The notes: generated by a model not told the origin, from the sequence alone. A stretch of 64,000 nucleotides of DNA from Sphingomonas sp. KR3-1 (GCF_040049295.1 NZ_JBDZDQ010000002.1:124001-188000), one strand, 5' to 3'; numbered from the stretch's first letter, positions 46,030-54,502 are shown. Translations and numbers: made by a program.

Positions 46030-46821
46030 ATGCGCACGCCGCTCGCGCCCGCGCTGGCGGGAGCGCTGCTCCTGCTGACGAGCGGCGCCGCGTCGCAGGA
46101 TGCGGCGCCGGCGACCGCCAAGCCCCTGCCGCAGGGCTATCTCGCCCGCAGCGACTATCCCGACAGCCTCGCGCTGCTGCCGCCGCCGCCCGAGGCCGGA
46201 TCGCCGGCCTTCGCCCGCGACGAGGCCGTGAGCGCGGCGATGACGCGGCCGCCGGGCAGCCCGCGCTGGACCCAGGCGGCGCGCGACGCGGACCTGGACT
46301 TCGCGCACCTGGCGCAGACCTTTGCCTGCGCGGCGGGCTTCGCGCCCGATCCCACGGCCACGCCGGTGCTGTTCAAGCTGCTCGGCAAGTCGGCGGTCGA
46401 CATCGGTCTGTCGACCTACAAGGCGAAGACGCACTACCAGCGCACGCGGCCCTTCATGGCGCACGGCAACGCGACCTGCTTCCCCAAGGACGAGGCGGCG
46501 CTGCGCAGCGACGGCTCCTATCCTTCGGGGCATAGCGCGATCGGCTGGGGCTGGGCGCTGATCTTCACCGAGATCGCCCCGCATCATGCCGATGCGATCC
46601 TCGCGCGCGGGCGGGACTTCGGCGAGAGCCGGCTGGTCTGCAACGCGCATTGGGAAAGCGATGTCGAGGCGGGGCGGGTAGTCGCCGCCGCGGCGGTGGC
46701 GCGACTGCATGCCGATCCGGGGTTCCGCGCCGACCTGCTCAAGGCGAAGGCGGAGGCGCTGCGCGCGCCGCTGCCGGCCGAGGCTGCCTGTGCGACCGAG
46801 GCGGCGGGACTGCGCGGCTGA
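46030..46821 (+). CDS. class A non-specific acid phosphatase (PAP2 superfamily)
   Basis: 263 residues, ATG immediately after the urcA stop. A signal peptide ends near SGAASQ. The complete phosphatase signature is present: KTHYQRTRP (K133, R140), SYPSGHSA (P165-H168, with the phosphate-binding His) and ESRLVCNAHWESD (S200, R201, nucleophile H207, D211), i.e. KX6RP-PSGH-SRX5HX3D. It hydrolyses phosphomonoesters in the periplasm. Two cysteines in ATCF and LVCNA are consistent with an exported fold. It lies between UrcA and DUF2092 genes, in the same direction. Confidence 0.93.
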   Translation: MRTPLAPALAGALLLLTSGAASQDAAPATAKPLPQGYLARSDYPDSLALLPPPPEAGSPAFARDEAVSAAMTRPPGSPRWTQAARDADLDFAHLAQTFACAAGFAPDPTATPVLFKLLGKSAVDIGLSTYKAKTHYQRTRPFMAHGNATCFPKDEAALRSDGSYPSGHSAIGWGWALIFTEIAPHHADAILARGRDFGESRLVCNAHWESDVEAGRVVAAAAVARLHADPGFRADLLKAKAEALRAPLPAEAACATEAAGLRG

Positions 46822-46850
46822 ACGCTCGGGCAAAGTCCCGAGGCTTTCAG

Positions 46851-46865
46851 CGGGTTTCCCCTGAT
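46851..46865 (+). promoter_or_regulatory. shared upstream box (copy 6) for DUF2092 operon
   Basis: CGGGTTTCCCCTGAT, ending 57 nt before the ATG at 46923, with CGATCC about 21 nt further on. Confidence 0.55.
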
Positions 46866-46922
46866 TGGAGTGGCCCGGCGCGCGCGCGATCCTCGCACCG
46901 CAACCAGCCTTGGAGAAGCGCG

Positions 46923-47708
46923 ATGGACGGACGGAATCGATGGAAGCTGGGCATGGCCGCGATCGCGCTGCTCGCCGCGCCCGCCTTTGCCCAGGACGCC
47001 GCGCAACCGGCACCGACGACCGCCGCCGGCACGATCGATCCGCTGGCGGTCGCCGCGCTCCAGGCGATGGGCAGTTACATGAAGTCGCTGAAGAGCTTCG
47101 AGATCCACAGCAAGGCGACGATCGAGACCAACATGGAGGACACCGACCTGAAGGTGACCCTGGGGCTCGACAATATCTACCGCGTGCAGCGGCCCAATGC
47201 CTTCTTCATCGAGTTGCGCTCGGACCGGCAGTTCCGCCAATTCTACTATGACGGCAAGACCTTCACGGTCAGCGTGCCGCGCCAGGGCTTCTATTCGGTG
47301 GTCGATGCGCCGCCGACGATCCGCGCCGTCGTCGACGGGCTGTACGACGAGTATGGCGTCAGCCTGCCGCTGTCGGACATCTTCACCTGGGCCGATGCCG
47401 GGGCGCCGACCGAGGGCCTCCAGTCAGCGGTGCGGGTGGGCTATGCCAGGATTGGCGGTGTCGACACCGACCAGTTCGCCTTTCGCGGCGAGGACCTGGA
47501 CTTCCAGCTGTGGATCGCGCGCGGGCCGAAGCCGCTGCCGATGAAGATCGCGATCACCGATCGATCGGATCCCGTCCACCCTTCCTATTCGGCCGAGCTG
47601 ACCTGGAACACGGCGGTGAAGTTCACGCCCGCCAGCTTCGCCTTCAAGCCCCCGAGCGGCGCCAGCAAGATCCAGATGGCCAAGCTCGACAGCGTGGAGA
47701 AACCGTGA
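46923..47708 (+). CDS. DUF2092 family exported protein
   Basis: 261 residues, ATG at 46923 with GGAG upstream. A signal peptide ends APAFAQ. The domain (IDPLAVAALQAMGSYMKSLKSFEIHSKATIETNMEDTDLKVTLGLDNIYRVQRPNAFFIELRSD ... RQFYYDGKTFTV) is the DUF2092 pattern, which has a LolA/LppX-like lipoprotein-carrier fold. A role in handling a lipid or hydrophobic ligand in the periplasm is an inference. The stop overlaps the next start (TGATG). Confidence 0.8.
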   Translation: MDGRNRWKLGMAAIALLAAPAFAQDAAQPAPTTAAGTIDPLAVAALQAMGSYMKSLKSFEIHSKATIETNMEDTDLKVTLGLDNIYRVQRPNAFFIELRSDRQFRQFYYDGKTFTVSVPRQGFYSVVDAPPTIRAVVDGLYDEYGVSLPLSDIFTWADAGAPTEGLQSAVRVGYARIGGVDTDQFAFRGEDLDFQLWIARGPKPLPMKIAITDRSDPVHPSYSAELTWNTAVKFTPASFAFKPPSGASKIQMAKLDSVEKP

Positions 47709-48400
47709 TGCGCGCTTCCGCTCCTCTCCTCGCCGCCAGCGCCTGCGCGGCGCTGCTCGCCTCCACCATGGACGCGAGCGCGCAGCGGCGCTTCGGCGGC
47801 GGCGGCTTCCACGCGCGCGGCGGCAGCATGCATGCCGGCGTGCCGAGCAACTTCCACGGGCCGGGCAGCGGCGGCGGCGGCATCCATGACGGTGGCGGCA
47901 TGCCACCGCGCCCGAACGGCGGCGGCGGGGCAGGGCCTTCGCCGCGCCCGCCGGGGCCAGGGCCAGCGCCTGGACCGCATCCTCCTGGGCCAGCGCCGGG
48001 ACCGGGGCCTGGGCCACATCCGGGACCTGGACCGGGACCCCATCCGCCCGGGCCGCCGCCGGGGCCAGGGCCGCACCCGCCGGGGCCGCCGATGCCCTAT
48101 CCGCCGCCACCGCCTCCGGGCTGGGGCTGGGGTTGGGGCTGGGACGACGATCCCTTCTGGGACTTCGCCGCCGGCGCGGTGATCGCAGGCACTACCGCCG
48201 CGGTGGTCTCCGCCGCGAGCCAGCCCGATGTCGTCGTGGTCAACACGGCGACCGCGCCGGGCACGGTGGTCTACGCACTGCCGCCCAACTGCCCCAAGGT
48301 GGTGCGGGCCGACATGACCTACTTCACCTGCAACAACCTCTGGTATCGCCCGCAATATCTCTCGTCGGGCGTCTCCTATGTGATCGTCGCCCAGCCCTGA
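47708..48400 (+). CDS. Pro/Gly-rich exported protein of unknown function
   Basis: 230 residues, coupled to DUF2092 by TGATG. A signal peptide (LLASTMDASAQ) is followed by a Gly/His-rich segment, then about 70 residues of PGPGP/PPG low-complexity sequence (roughly residues 75-140), then a hydrophobic segment (FWDFAAGAVIAGTTAAVVSAAS) and a conserved-looking C-terminus with a Cys pair (PPNCPKVV...TYFTCNNLWYRPQYLSSGVSYVIV). The tail resembles small exported proteins of the DUF6515 kind, but I do not assign it. The Pro-rich stalk could span the periplasm or cell surface. A strong terminator follows. Confidence 0.8.
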   Translation: MRASAPLLAASACAALLASTMDASAQRRFGGGGFHARGGSMHAGVPSNFHGPGSGGGGIHDGGGMPPRPNGGGGAGPSPRPPGPGPAPGPHPPGPAPGPGPGPHPGPGPGPHPPGPPPGPGPHPPGPPMPYPPPPPPGWGWGWGWDDDPFWDFAAGAVIAGTTAAVVSAASQPDVVVVNTATAPGTVVYALPPNCPKVVRADMTYFTCNNLWYRPQYLSSGVSYVIVAQP

Positions 48401-48415
48401 ATGACGGTCACGAAA

Positions 48416-48448
48416 GGGGCCCGCGGCCACGCCGCGGGCCCCTTTTTT
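48416..48448 (+). terminator. Rho-independent terminator
   Basis: Perfect 12-bp stem GGGGCCCGCGGC / GCCGCGGGCCCC with a 3-nt loop, followed by six T. It ends the DUF2092 operon and lies 18 nt before the convergent EF-hand gene stop. Confidence 0.92.
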
Positions 48449-48466
48449 GCGCGCATGCGGCGCGAG

Positions 48467-48901
48467 TCAGTGAGTGGCGCGCGCCTTGGCCGCGGCGGCG
48501 CGGGCGGCTTCGAGCTCGGCCTTGGTGACGAACCCGTCATGGTTGGTGTCGACCCGGTCGAAGCCCGGCGCAGGCGCCTTGTCGAGCTCGGCGCGGGTGA
48601 CCTTGCCGTCCTTGTCGGCATCGGCCTCGTCGATCATCGAGGCGATCCGCGTGGCCGCGCTGGGATTGCCAGCGGCGCGGGGGAAGTCGGCGTTGCTGAT
48701 CGCGCCGTCCTTGTTGCGGTCGAGCGTGGCGAAGCGCGACGCGCGCGCGGCGACATATTCGGCGCGGCTCACCTTGCCGTCCTTGTTGGTGTCCATGTTG
48801 GCGAACACCGCGGCGGGATCGGGATGGGCGGGTTTGGCCTGGGCAGGCTGGGCTTGGGGCGCGGCGAGCGCCGTGGCGACGAGCAGGAGCGGGAGCAGCA
48901 T
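48467..48901 (-). CDS. EF-hand calcium-binding exported protein
   Basis: 144 residues. An N-terminal signal (MLLPLLLVATALAAPQAQ) is followed by four EF-hand loops: DTNKDGKVSRAE, DRNKDGAISNAD, DADKDGKVTRAE and DTNHDGFVTKAE, each with Asp at 1, 3 (or Asn) and 5 and Glu/Asp at 12. It should bind calcium in the periplasm. Such small proteins are common in sphingomonads and their partners are unknown. It diverges from the outer-membrane protein gene at 49299; an 18-bp palindrome lies between. Confidence 0.92.
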   Translation of the reverse strand: MLLPLLLVATALAAPQAQPAQAKPAHPDPAAVFANMDTNKDGKVSRAEYVAARASRFATLDRNKDGAISNADFPRAAGNPSAATRIASMIDEADADKDGKVTRAELDKAPAPGFDRVDTNHDGFVTKAELEAARAAAAKARATH

Positions 48902-49298
48902 AGTCTTGCCTCTTTCATCCTAGGGGGTGGGTGGCGCCGATCATGCCTTCCGGGCTCCGGGCGCGGCATCGGGGCCGGCCCGAAGGCGGCGCGCGGCGGG
49001 CTGGCGAAGCATCGGGTCCGATCGGGACATATCCCGATTGGCGCGGGCTAAGTGCCGGCCGACTATGCACTTCTCCGACGGCGGCGATTCCCCTTGGTTC
49101 TGGTCGAGCATGGGATTCGGAGCCAGGCGCCGCCGCCGGGGGTCTCAAAGGGGACGTTGGGCTGGCTCGGCGGCGTATCGGCCGGGCCAGCCCTTTGCGC
49201 ATCAGGGTCCGCCCCGCCGAGCGCCGCGGGTTTGTCAGGATAACCCGTCCCGGCTGCGCAAGGCAGATTCGCGCGGCACCACAGACGGGATCCGCCCC
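48902..49298. promoter_or_regulatory. divergent intergenic region with palindrome at 49021-49038
   Basis: ATCGGGA-CATA-TCCCGAT (49021-49038) is a perfect 7-4-7 inverted repeat. Each half contains the CCCGAT end of the shared box, so it may be a symmetrical version serving both directions. It is 120 nt from the EF-hand ATG and 260 nt from the proposed start of the plus-strand gene. The rest of the region shows no convincing ORF or structure. Confidence 0.5.
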
Positions 49299-50261
49299 TT
49301 GCGCCATGTCCAGCTGCCCGCGATCGCCCTTGCCCTGCTCGTCGCGGCGCCGCGGCCGGCCGCGGCACAGCAGGCCCGCGCCGGCGCCCAGCGGGAAGCG
49401 GACGCGGCGCTCCAGGCGGAACGGGCGCGCGACCGCCGCTGGCAGAAGCTGCTGCCCTTCCGGGCCGAGGCGGCGCGCCGGCGCGGCTATGACCTGCCGC
49501 TGCCCTTCGGGGTGAGCGCGATGTACGTCCACAATGTCGAGGATCTCGCCTCGAGCGACCTGGCCGTGGCCTTCGCCAAGGGCGGGGCGGTGCCGGCGGG
49601 CACGACGCTGACCCCGGTGCCCTTCGTCACCACCGACGGGCTGCGCGGGCGCAGCGGCGGCGTGCAGTTCCGCGCCGACGCCTGGCTGCTGCCCAACCTC
49701 AACCTGTTCGTGAATGTCGGGCGCATGCAGGGGAGTGTCGATGTGGGAGTGGACATCGACCTGTCGCAGATCGCCCCCGCGGTGCTGTGTCGCAACGGGC
49801 GCTGCCAGCAGCATCTCGATTTCAAGGCGACGGTGGACAATGTGACGGTCACCACCGGCGCGATCGCGGTCTATGGCGGGCAGCACTGGTTCGGATCGGT
49901 GATGGCCTCGCACACCGAGAGCTTCGCCTCGAAGGAGCGGTCGGACATACGGACCAGCACCGCCGGCGTGCGCGTCGGGCCGCGCTTCCATCCCGGGCGC
50001 GGCACCGAGCTGACCGTCTATGGCGGCGGGCAATATCTCGATATCGATACCGTGATCGAGGGCGCGCTGGAGGCCGACGATCTGTTCGCCGACGGCGACG
50101 CGCTGGGGCTGCGCTATCGCACCCGGGCGTGGAACCCGACCAAATGGGCGGCGGTGTTCGGCTTCAACCTGCAGATCGCCAAGCGCTGGGCGCTGCAGGC
50201 CGAATATCAGGGAAGCAAGGGCAACAGCCGCGCGATCCTGGGCGCGGGCTTCCGCTTCTAG
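49299..50261 (+). CDS. predicted outer-membrane protein, unknown family
   Basis: 320 residues if started at the TTG at 49299, which gives a normal signal peptide (LRHVQLPAIALALLVAAPRPAAAQQ); there is no in-frame ATG or GTG nearby, so the start is uncertain. After a charged segment the protein is barrel-like: GYDLPLPFGVSAMYVHNVEDLASSDLAVAF, LLPNLNLFVNVGRMQGSVDVGVDIDLSQ, GAIAVYGGQHWFGSVMASHTES, TAGVRVGPRFHPGRGTELTVYGGGQYLDID and a C-terminal GNSRAILGAGFRF. The final Phe supports outer-membrane insertion. It converges on the surface-antigen gene with a 4-nt overlap. Confidence 0.75.
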   Translation: MRHVQLPAIALALLVAAPRPAAAQQARAGAQREADAALQAERARDRRWQKLLPFRAEAARRRGYDLPLPFGVSAMYVHNVEDLASSDLAVAFAKGGAVPAGTTLTPVPFVTTDGLRGRSGGVQFRADAWLLPNLNLFVNVGRMQGSVDVGVDIDLSQIAPAVLCRNGRCQQHLDFKATVDNVTVTTGAIAVYGGQHWFGSVMASHTESFASKERSDIRTSTAGVRVGPRFHPGRGTELTVYGGGQYLDIDTVIEGALEADDLFADGDALGLRYRTRAWNPTKWAAVFGFNLQIAKRWALQAEYQGSKGNSRAILGAGFRF

Positions 50262-51424
50262 AAAGCCTCGGCGATGCCGAAATAGAGGCCGGGGCCGTGC
50301 AGCCCCATCGCGACGTCGAGCCGCAGATTGACGTCGTTGTCGCGGAACGGCCGGTAGCGCACGCCGGCGCCGATGCTCGGCAGCGCGTCGCCCTTGTCGA
50401 GGATATGGCCGAGCGACGGCGCGATGCCGCCCAGCCCGGCAAAGGCGACCGCGCCGAAGCGGCGATTGAACCGGTGGCGCACCTCGCCCTGCACCGCCCA
50501 GTCGACCCGGTCGCGGTAGCGCCCCGCCTCATAGCCACGCAGGTCGATGCCGGCGCCGAAGCTGCACAGGTCGTAGAAGGGCACATGACCGGTCACGCCG
50601 CAGGTGACGCCGCGCACCGCCAGCGTCGTGTTGCGGCCGGCGGGCATATAGGCATTGCCGGTGAGCTGCAGCTTGGTGTGGCCGAAGCTGTCGCCGAACG
50701 CGCGGGCGCCGAACATCCAGTTGGCCGAGAGGAACAGGCCGTGCGCCGGCAGCGTCTGGTTGTCGCGCGTGTCGTAGGACAGGAAGGGCCCGAGCATCGA
50801 CAGCGCGCTCTTCAGCTCCGCCGCCGGCGGCAGGACGAAGCCGGGCGGCAGCGGATCCTCGGGATCCTTCGCGTCATAGTGCGAATATTTGTAGCGCAGC
50901 CCGACATAGCCGTGCGGGAAGGCGCGGACCTGGGCCTGGACCTGCACCGACAGGTTCTTGTTGGGCAGGTCGACCGAGGTGCCGGCGAAGCCCGCGGTAT
51001 CGCCGGTGCCGAAATATTTGAGCGGCCCGTCGGTATAGGCGAGGATCGCGCGCAGGCGGAACCTGTCCTGCCCCAGCGTCATGTTGTGAAACGCGCCGAT
51101 GCCCTTGGTGCCGCGATTGGTGTAGAGGATGCCGCCGCCCGACACCCAGTTCTGCGGCTCGTGCCTGGGATTGTAGAAGACGATCCCGCCGACCGCGAGG
51201 CCCGATCCCGAGCTGGGGTTGGAGATCGGCACCGGCACGATCAGCATGTCGCGCTTCTTCTCCTTCTTCTCCGCCGCCGGCGTGTCCGGATGCTCCACCG
51301 CCTCGGCCACCTGGGCGGCCTCGGTCGCCTTGGCCTCCGGCGCGTCCTGCGCAGCCGCGTGCGGCGGCGTGGCAAGCAGCGCGAGCGGGGCGGTCAGGCA
51401 GGCGTGGATGCAGTGGCGGCCCAT
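50258..51424 (-). CDS. Omp85-type surface antigen barrel without POTRA (paralogue 1)
   Basis: 388 residues, ATG at 51422-51424. A signal peptide ends HAAAQ, a charged linker follows (ending KKEKKRDMLIVPVP), then a bacterial surface antigen barrel: NPSSGSGLAVGGIVFYNP, GPFLSYDTRDNQTLPAHGLFLSANW (the conserved YDTRDN element) and LRGYEAGRYRDRVDWAVQGEVRHRF (the RGY element), ending GPGLYFGIAEAF. No POTRA domains fit in the short N-terminus, so it is not BamA or TamA. A full paralogue is at 56614-57786 with the same linker and motifs. Function unknown; related barrels are annotated as phospholipase-like or surface antigens. Confidence 0.85.
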   Translation of the reverse strand: MGRHCIHACLTAPLALLATPPHAAAQDAPEAKATEAAQVAEAVEHPDTPAAEKKEKKRDMLIVPVPISNPSSGSGLAVGGIVFYNPRHEPQNWVSGGGILYTNRGTKGIGAFHNMTLGQDRFRLRAILAYTDGPLKYFGTGDTAGFAGTSVDLPNKNLSVQVQAQVRAFPHGYVGLRYKYSHYDAKDPEDPLPPGFVLPPAAELKSALSMLGPFLSYDTRDNQTLPAHGLFLSANWMFGARAFGDSFGHTKLQLTGNAYMPAGRNTTLAVRGVTCGVTGHVPFYDLCSFGAGIDLRGYEAGRYRDRVDWAVQGEVRHRFNRRFGAVAFAGLGGIAPSLGHILDKGDALPSIGAGVRYRPFRDNDVNLRLDVAMGLHGPGLYFGIAEAF

Positions 51425-51486
51425 AAGCGCGTGTCCCGTCGATCGAGGGAAGTCGCTGGAGGATAAGGGGCGGGCCGGGCCCCGCT

Positions 51487-51501
51487 ATCGGGCAAAGCCA
51501 C
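51487..51501 (-). promoter_or_regulatory. shared upstream box (copy 7) for surface antigen 1
   Basis: Minus strand GTGGCTTTGCCCGAT, ending 62 nt before the ATG, with TTATCC 20 nt downstream. It is weaker on its left side than copies 1-6. Confidence 0.45.
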
Positions 51502-51535
51502 TAGGGGCGGGCGCGGCATTTGCTGGGATGGGGTG

Positions 51536-52057
51536 CTAGCGCAGCATGTGCGCGACCGCCCGCTGCGAGCGATGCGATGCGCGCCGCAACGCCGCGCCGG
51601 CGCCGGGCCGGCTTCGGCGCGCCTGCGCCGAGGCTGTCTCGACATAGGGGACGAGATCGTCGTCATCGGCACAGGGCCAGGCATCCTGCAGCGTGTCGAG
51701 CAGCGAGACGCCAGCATATTGGGTGCGCCGATCGGGCTCGGCGAGCATCAGCGTGAGGAAGGCTTCGCGCACCTCGGTGAGCGTCACGCCGACATCGGGA
51801 AGGCAGAAGCTGGTGCCGCCGCCATCGGTCATGCTCGCCTGGCCGATCATCAGCCCCTCGAACGAGCCGCGCAGATAGCTGGCGCAGAGCTGCGAGGGCT
51901 GGCCCTGTCCGCGGCACAGGTCCTCCAGCGCGCCACCGAGCATCGGGCCGCCGGCGCCGCGCTCGCGGGCCAGGTCCTGCGCCTGGGCGGGAAGGGCGGC
52001 GGCGCCTGCCAGCGCGAGCGCGAAAAGCCAGGTGCAACGCCGCGGTTCGGGACGCAT
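51536..52057 (-). CDS. Rap1a/Tai-like exported protein
   Basis: 173 residues from the ATG at 52055-52057, with a strong AAGGAGG 8 nt upstream. A signal peptide ends LPAQAQ. The domain SQLCASYLRGSFEGLMIGQ...FCLPDVGVTLTEVREAFLTLM...DTLQDAWPC, with its Cys pattern, resembles the Rap1a/Tai family named after type VI immunity proteins. No effector or secretion gene is near, so an immunity role is not supported. A half-match to the shared box lies 92 nt upstream (52149-52160). Confidence 0.7.
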   Translation of the reverse strand: MRPEPRRCTWLFALALAGAAALPAQAQDLARERGAGGPMLGGALEDLCRGQGQPSQLCASYLRGSFEGLMIGQASMTDGGGTSFCLPDVGVTLTEVREAFLTLMLAEPDRRTQYAGVSLLDTLQDAWPCADDDDLVPYVETASAQARRSRPGAGAALRRASHRSQRAVAHMLR

Positions 52058-52530
52058 CGGGACGGCCTCCTTCGATCTGGCTGGCGGATAAGCGTACCCG
52101 CCCCGCAATGTCGGTAGCCCGGTTATGGCCAAAGGCGGGCCGGCGGCTATCGGGATGGCTGCGGATATCCGGCCGGCGGAAATCCCGATTTTGCCTTGGG
52201 CCGGGCCGCGACTCACGCTTGCACGACCTGCGCTGCGAGCCTTCCGACGGGCGCCGTTTTGCGTCTCCTAGGGGTTTGTCCCATTTGCCCAGGGTACGAA
52301 ATTTGGATGCTATCGTGGGGCGATTGCATGATTTTGTATGCACCCCGCTCCGCAGTAAAAGGTTATCTTAACGTTAACTATATCGAGTTATAATTATGTT
52401 TCGTCAGTACTTTAACCGATTGAAATAATCGGGACATACAATATTATCGCTGCGGGATTGTCTCTTCTTTCTTTAGGGGGAGGGAGGAAGGCAAATCCCT
52501 GTGTTTCGAACTTGTGAATCGGGGCAGCAC
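52058..52530. other. 473-nt gap with an AT-rich island before the histidine kinase
   Basis: The first part has two ATCGGGAT/ATCCCGAT elements (52149-52156 and 52182-52189). From about 52330 to 52460 the sequence turns sharply AT-rich, unlike anything else in the window, with the palindrome GTTAAC/TTAACGTTAA near 52372 and a CCGATT-N5-AATCGG dyad at 52416-52432. This is probably the promoter and operator region of the kinase gene. No ORF is convincing. Confidence 0.5.
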
Positions 52531-53730
52531 ATGTCGTATCTTCCGGGACAACCCGAAGACGCTGGTAATTCCGAGACCAGACGCGAAGCCGACCACGGGA
52601 AACGGCCGCCTGCGGGCGCTGCCGCCCTCACCGTGCGCTGCGACGCACGAAACCAGGTCTATGGCGCGCCGGCGCAGGTCGCGGTGGTCGATGGCTGGTG
52701 GAACATCCTGACCGTCAATGGCTCCTGGCTGGAGCAAGCGATGCTGCTGGGTCATGGCGAGCTGGTGAAGATCGGCGCCAACTTCAAACGCTATATCGAG
52801 GAGCTCGCCAGCCGGCAGGGGGAGACCAGCCGGGCGCTGCTCCAAGGGCTGCAGGCAGTGGAATCGCGCGCGCAGAACCACTTCGTCCATCTCTACCGTT
52901 CGACCACGGACGGGGTCTATTATCAGTTCTCGGTCGACTGCTTCGAAGTCGGCGGGCGGCGCTATGCGACGATCTCGCGTGTCAACGTCACCGAGCTGCA
53001 CGACCTGCGCCAGCAGACGATCAAGCTGAGCTCGAACCTGATGCAGGCACAGGCGAGCCTGGTGCGCGCGCAGGACGACGAGCGCCGGCGCGTCGCCGCA
53101 GCACTGCACGACACTGCCGCGCAGCACTTGGTCGGCGTCAATCTCGGCCTCGCCCGGCTGCGCGAATTGAGCAAGGACCCGATCGTGGTCGCGATGGCCG
53201 AGGAGCTCAGCGGGCTGCTCGAGGAGTTCCACCGCGAGATCCGCGGCGTCACCTATGTGATGCATCCGCCCGAGGTGCGCCGCAGCGGGCTGCACGAGGC
53301 GGTGCGGCTGCTCTGCAGGGGCTTTGCCGATCGCAGCGGGCTGGACGTCGCGCTGCGCGTCTATGGCGAGGACCGGCGGCGGGGCACCGCGGTGGAATCG
53401 GCGATCTACCGGCTCGTCCAGGAAGCGCTGACCAATGTGCAGAAGCATGCCGGCGCCCACCAGGTGCGGATCCGCCTGATCAGCCGGGTGCGCGCCTTCT
53501 TCATCGTGGTCTGCGATGACGGCGTCGGCCTGCCCAAGGACCGCAGCCGCGCCCGGCTGGGCATCGGCCTGCCGGCGATGCGGCGGCGCGTGGAGGATCT
53601 GGGCGGCTGCCTGCACCTCAAGCCCGGCCTCGGCGCGCAGGGCACGACGCTGGCGGCGATGATCCCGCGCGACGGCGGCGCGGACTTCCTCCCTGCGCCG
53701 ATGCTCGGGGTGCCGCTGGGCGCGAGCTGA
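52531..53730 (+). CDS. soluble sensor histidine kinase, NarL-type (HisKA_3)
   Basis: 399 residues from the ATG at 52531; a GTG at 52501 is the other candidate. There is no membrane segment. Residues about 45-155 look like a PAS-type sensor. The HisKA_3 box ERRRVAAALHDTAAQHLVGVNL carries the phospho-acceptor His (H193). The ATPase domain shows EALTNVQKHAGA (N box) and VCDDGVGLPKDRSRARLGIGLPAMRRRVEDLGG (G boxes). It should phosphorylate the NarL-type regulator encoded convergently at 53772-54416. The signal is intracellular or diffusible and unknown. Confidence 0.92.
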   Translation: MSYLPGQPEDAGNSETRREADHGKRPPAGAAALTVRCDARNQVYGAPAQVAVVDGWWNILTVNGSWLEQAMLLGHGELVKIGANFKRYIEELASRQGETSRALLQGLQAVESRAQNHFVHLYRSTTDGVYYQFSVDCFEVGGRRYATISRVNVTELHDLRQQTIKLSSNLMQAQASLVRAQDDERRRVAAALHDTAAQHLVGVNLGLARLRELSKDPIVVAMAEELSGLLEEFHREIRGVTYVMHPPEVRRSGLHEAVRLLCRGFADRSGLDVALRVYGEDRRRGTAVESAIYRLVQEALTNVQKHAGAHQVRIRLISRVRAFFIVVCDDGVGLPKDRSRARLGIGLPAMRRRVEDLGGCLHLKPGLGAQGTTLAAMIPRDGGADFLPAPMLGVPLGAS

Positions 53731-53771
53731 TCGCGCTGCCTGCCGCCTGGTGCGGCGGGTGCGGGGCTTTC

Positions 53772-54416
53772 CTAGGCCTGGATGATGTTGTTGCGCACCG
53801 CGAAGCGCACCAGTTCGGCAGTGGTGCGCAGCTTCAGCTTGTGCATGCACGAGGCGCGGTGAGTCTCGACCGTTTTCACGCTTATGCCCAGGATGTGGCT
53901 GATTTCCTTGTTGATCTTGCCCTCGGCGATCAGCTGGACGACCTCGCGCTCGCGGTGGGTGAGCGTGGCGTGCGCGGACGGCGAGGATTCCAGGAACCGT
54001 TCGAGCAGCGTCTCGGAGATCACCCCCGAGAAATAGGGCCGGTGGATCGACAGCGCGTCGACCGCGGCGAGCAGGTGCTTCTCGGTATCGGACTTGAGCA
54101 CATAGCCGCGTGCGCCGGCGCGCAGCACGTCGAGCACCAGGTTCTCGCGATCGTGCATCGTGTAGACGAGCACTTCGACGCGCGGGTTCTCGCGCTTCAG
54201 CGCCGCGGTAAGATCGAGTCCGTTCAGCTCGGGCAGCGAATAGTCGATGATCGCGATGTCGGGCTTGGACGAGCGCGCCTCCTCCAGCGCGGCGCGGCCA
54301 TTGGCGGCCTCGCCGACGATCACCAGGTTGGGCCGCGTCTCGAGCAAGGTGCGGACGCCGCGCCGCACGACGTCGTGATCGTCCGCGATCAGCACGCGCC
54401 GTGTTGCGCTGCTCAT
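53772..54416 (-). CDS. NarL/LuxR-family response regulator
   Basis: 214 residues. The receiver has ADDHDVVRRG, the phospho-acceptor D58 in IAIIDYSLPE, and the Lys of YVLKSD. The C-terminal domain LTHREREVVQLIAEGKINKEISHILGISVKTVETHRASCMHKL is a LuxR helix-turn-helix. It is the obvious partner of the convergent kinase. The 41 nt between them contain a small hairpin (53740-53758) that may end both transcripts. A box resembling the shared element lies 86 nt upstream, so autoregulation is possible. Confidence 0.93.
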   Translation of the reverse strand: MSSATRRVLIADDHDVVRRGVRTLLETRPNLVIVGEAANGRAALEEARSSKPDIAIIDYSLPELNGLDLTAALKRENPRVEVLVYTMHDRENLVLDVLRAGARGYVLKSDTEKHLLAAVDALSIHRPYFSGVISETLLERFLESSPSAHATLTHREREVVQLIAEGKINKEISHILGISVKTVETHRASCMHKLKLRTTAELVRFAVRNNIIQA

Positions 54417-54502
54417 TTCGGTGCCGCGATGGGCGGGAGTGGATGTGTCATTACCGTGCCCCTGTTCGTGTCACAGTCTCGTCCGATTCCCGGCCCCTGC
54501 CT

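Noticed and set aside
49052..49243. Small ORF between the EF-hand and outer-membrane protein genes
   Set aside because: GTG start without ribosome site, no recognisable sequence, overlaps the shadow frame of the larger gene.
51536..52057. Type VI immunity protein
   Set aside because: The Rap1a/Tai resemblance alone is weak evidence; no effector, VgrG or Hcp gene is in the window.
52149..52160. Copy of the shared box before the Rap1a/Tai-like gene
   Set aside because: Only the ATCCCGAT half matches and the distance is 91 nt. Mentioned, not counted among the main copies.
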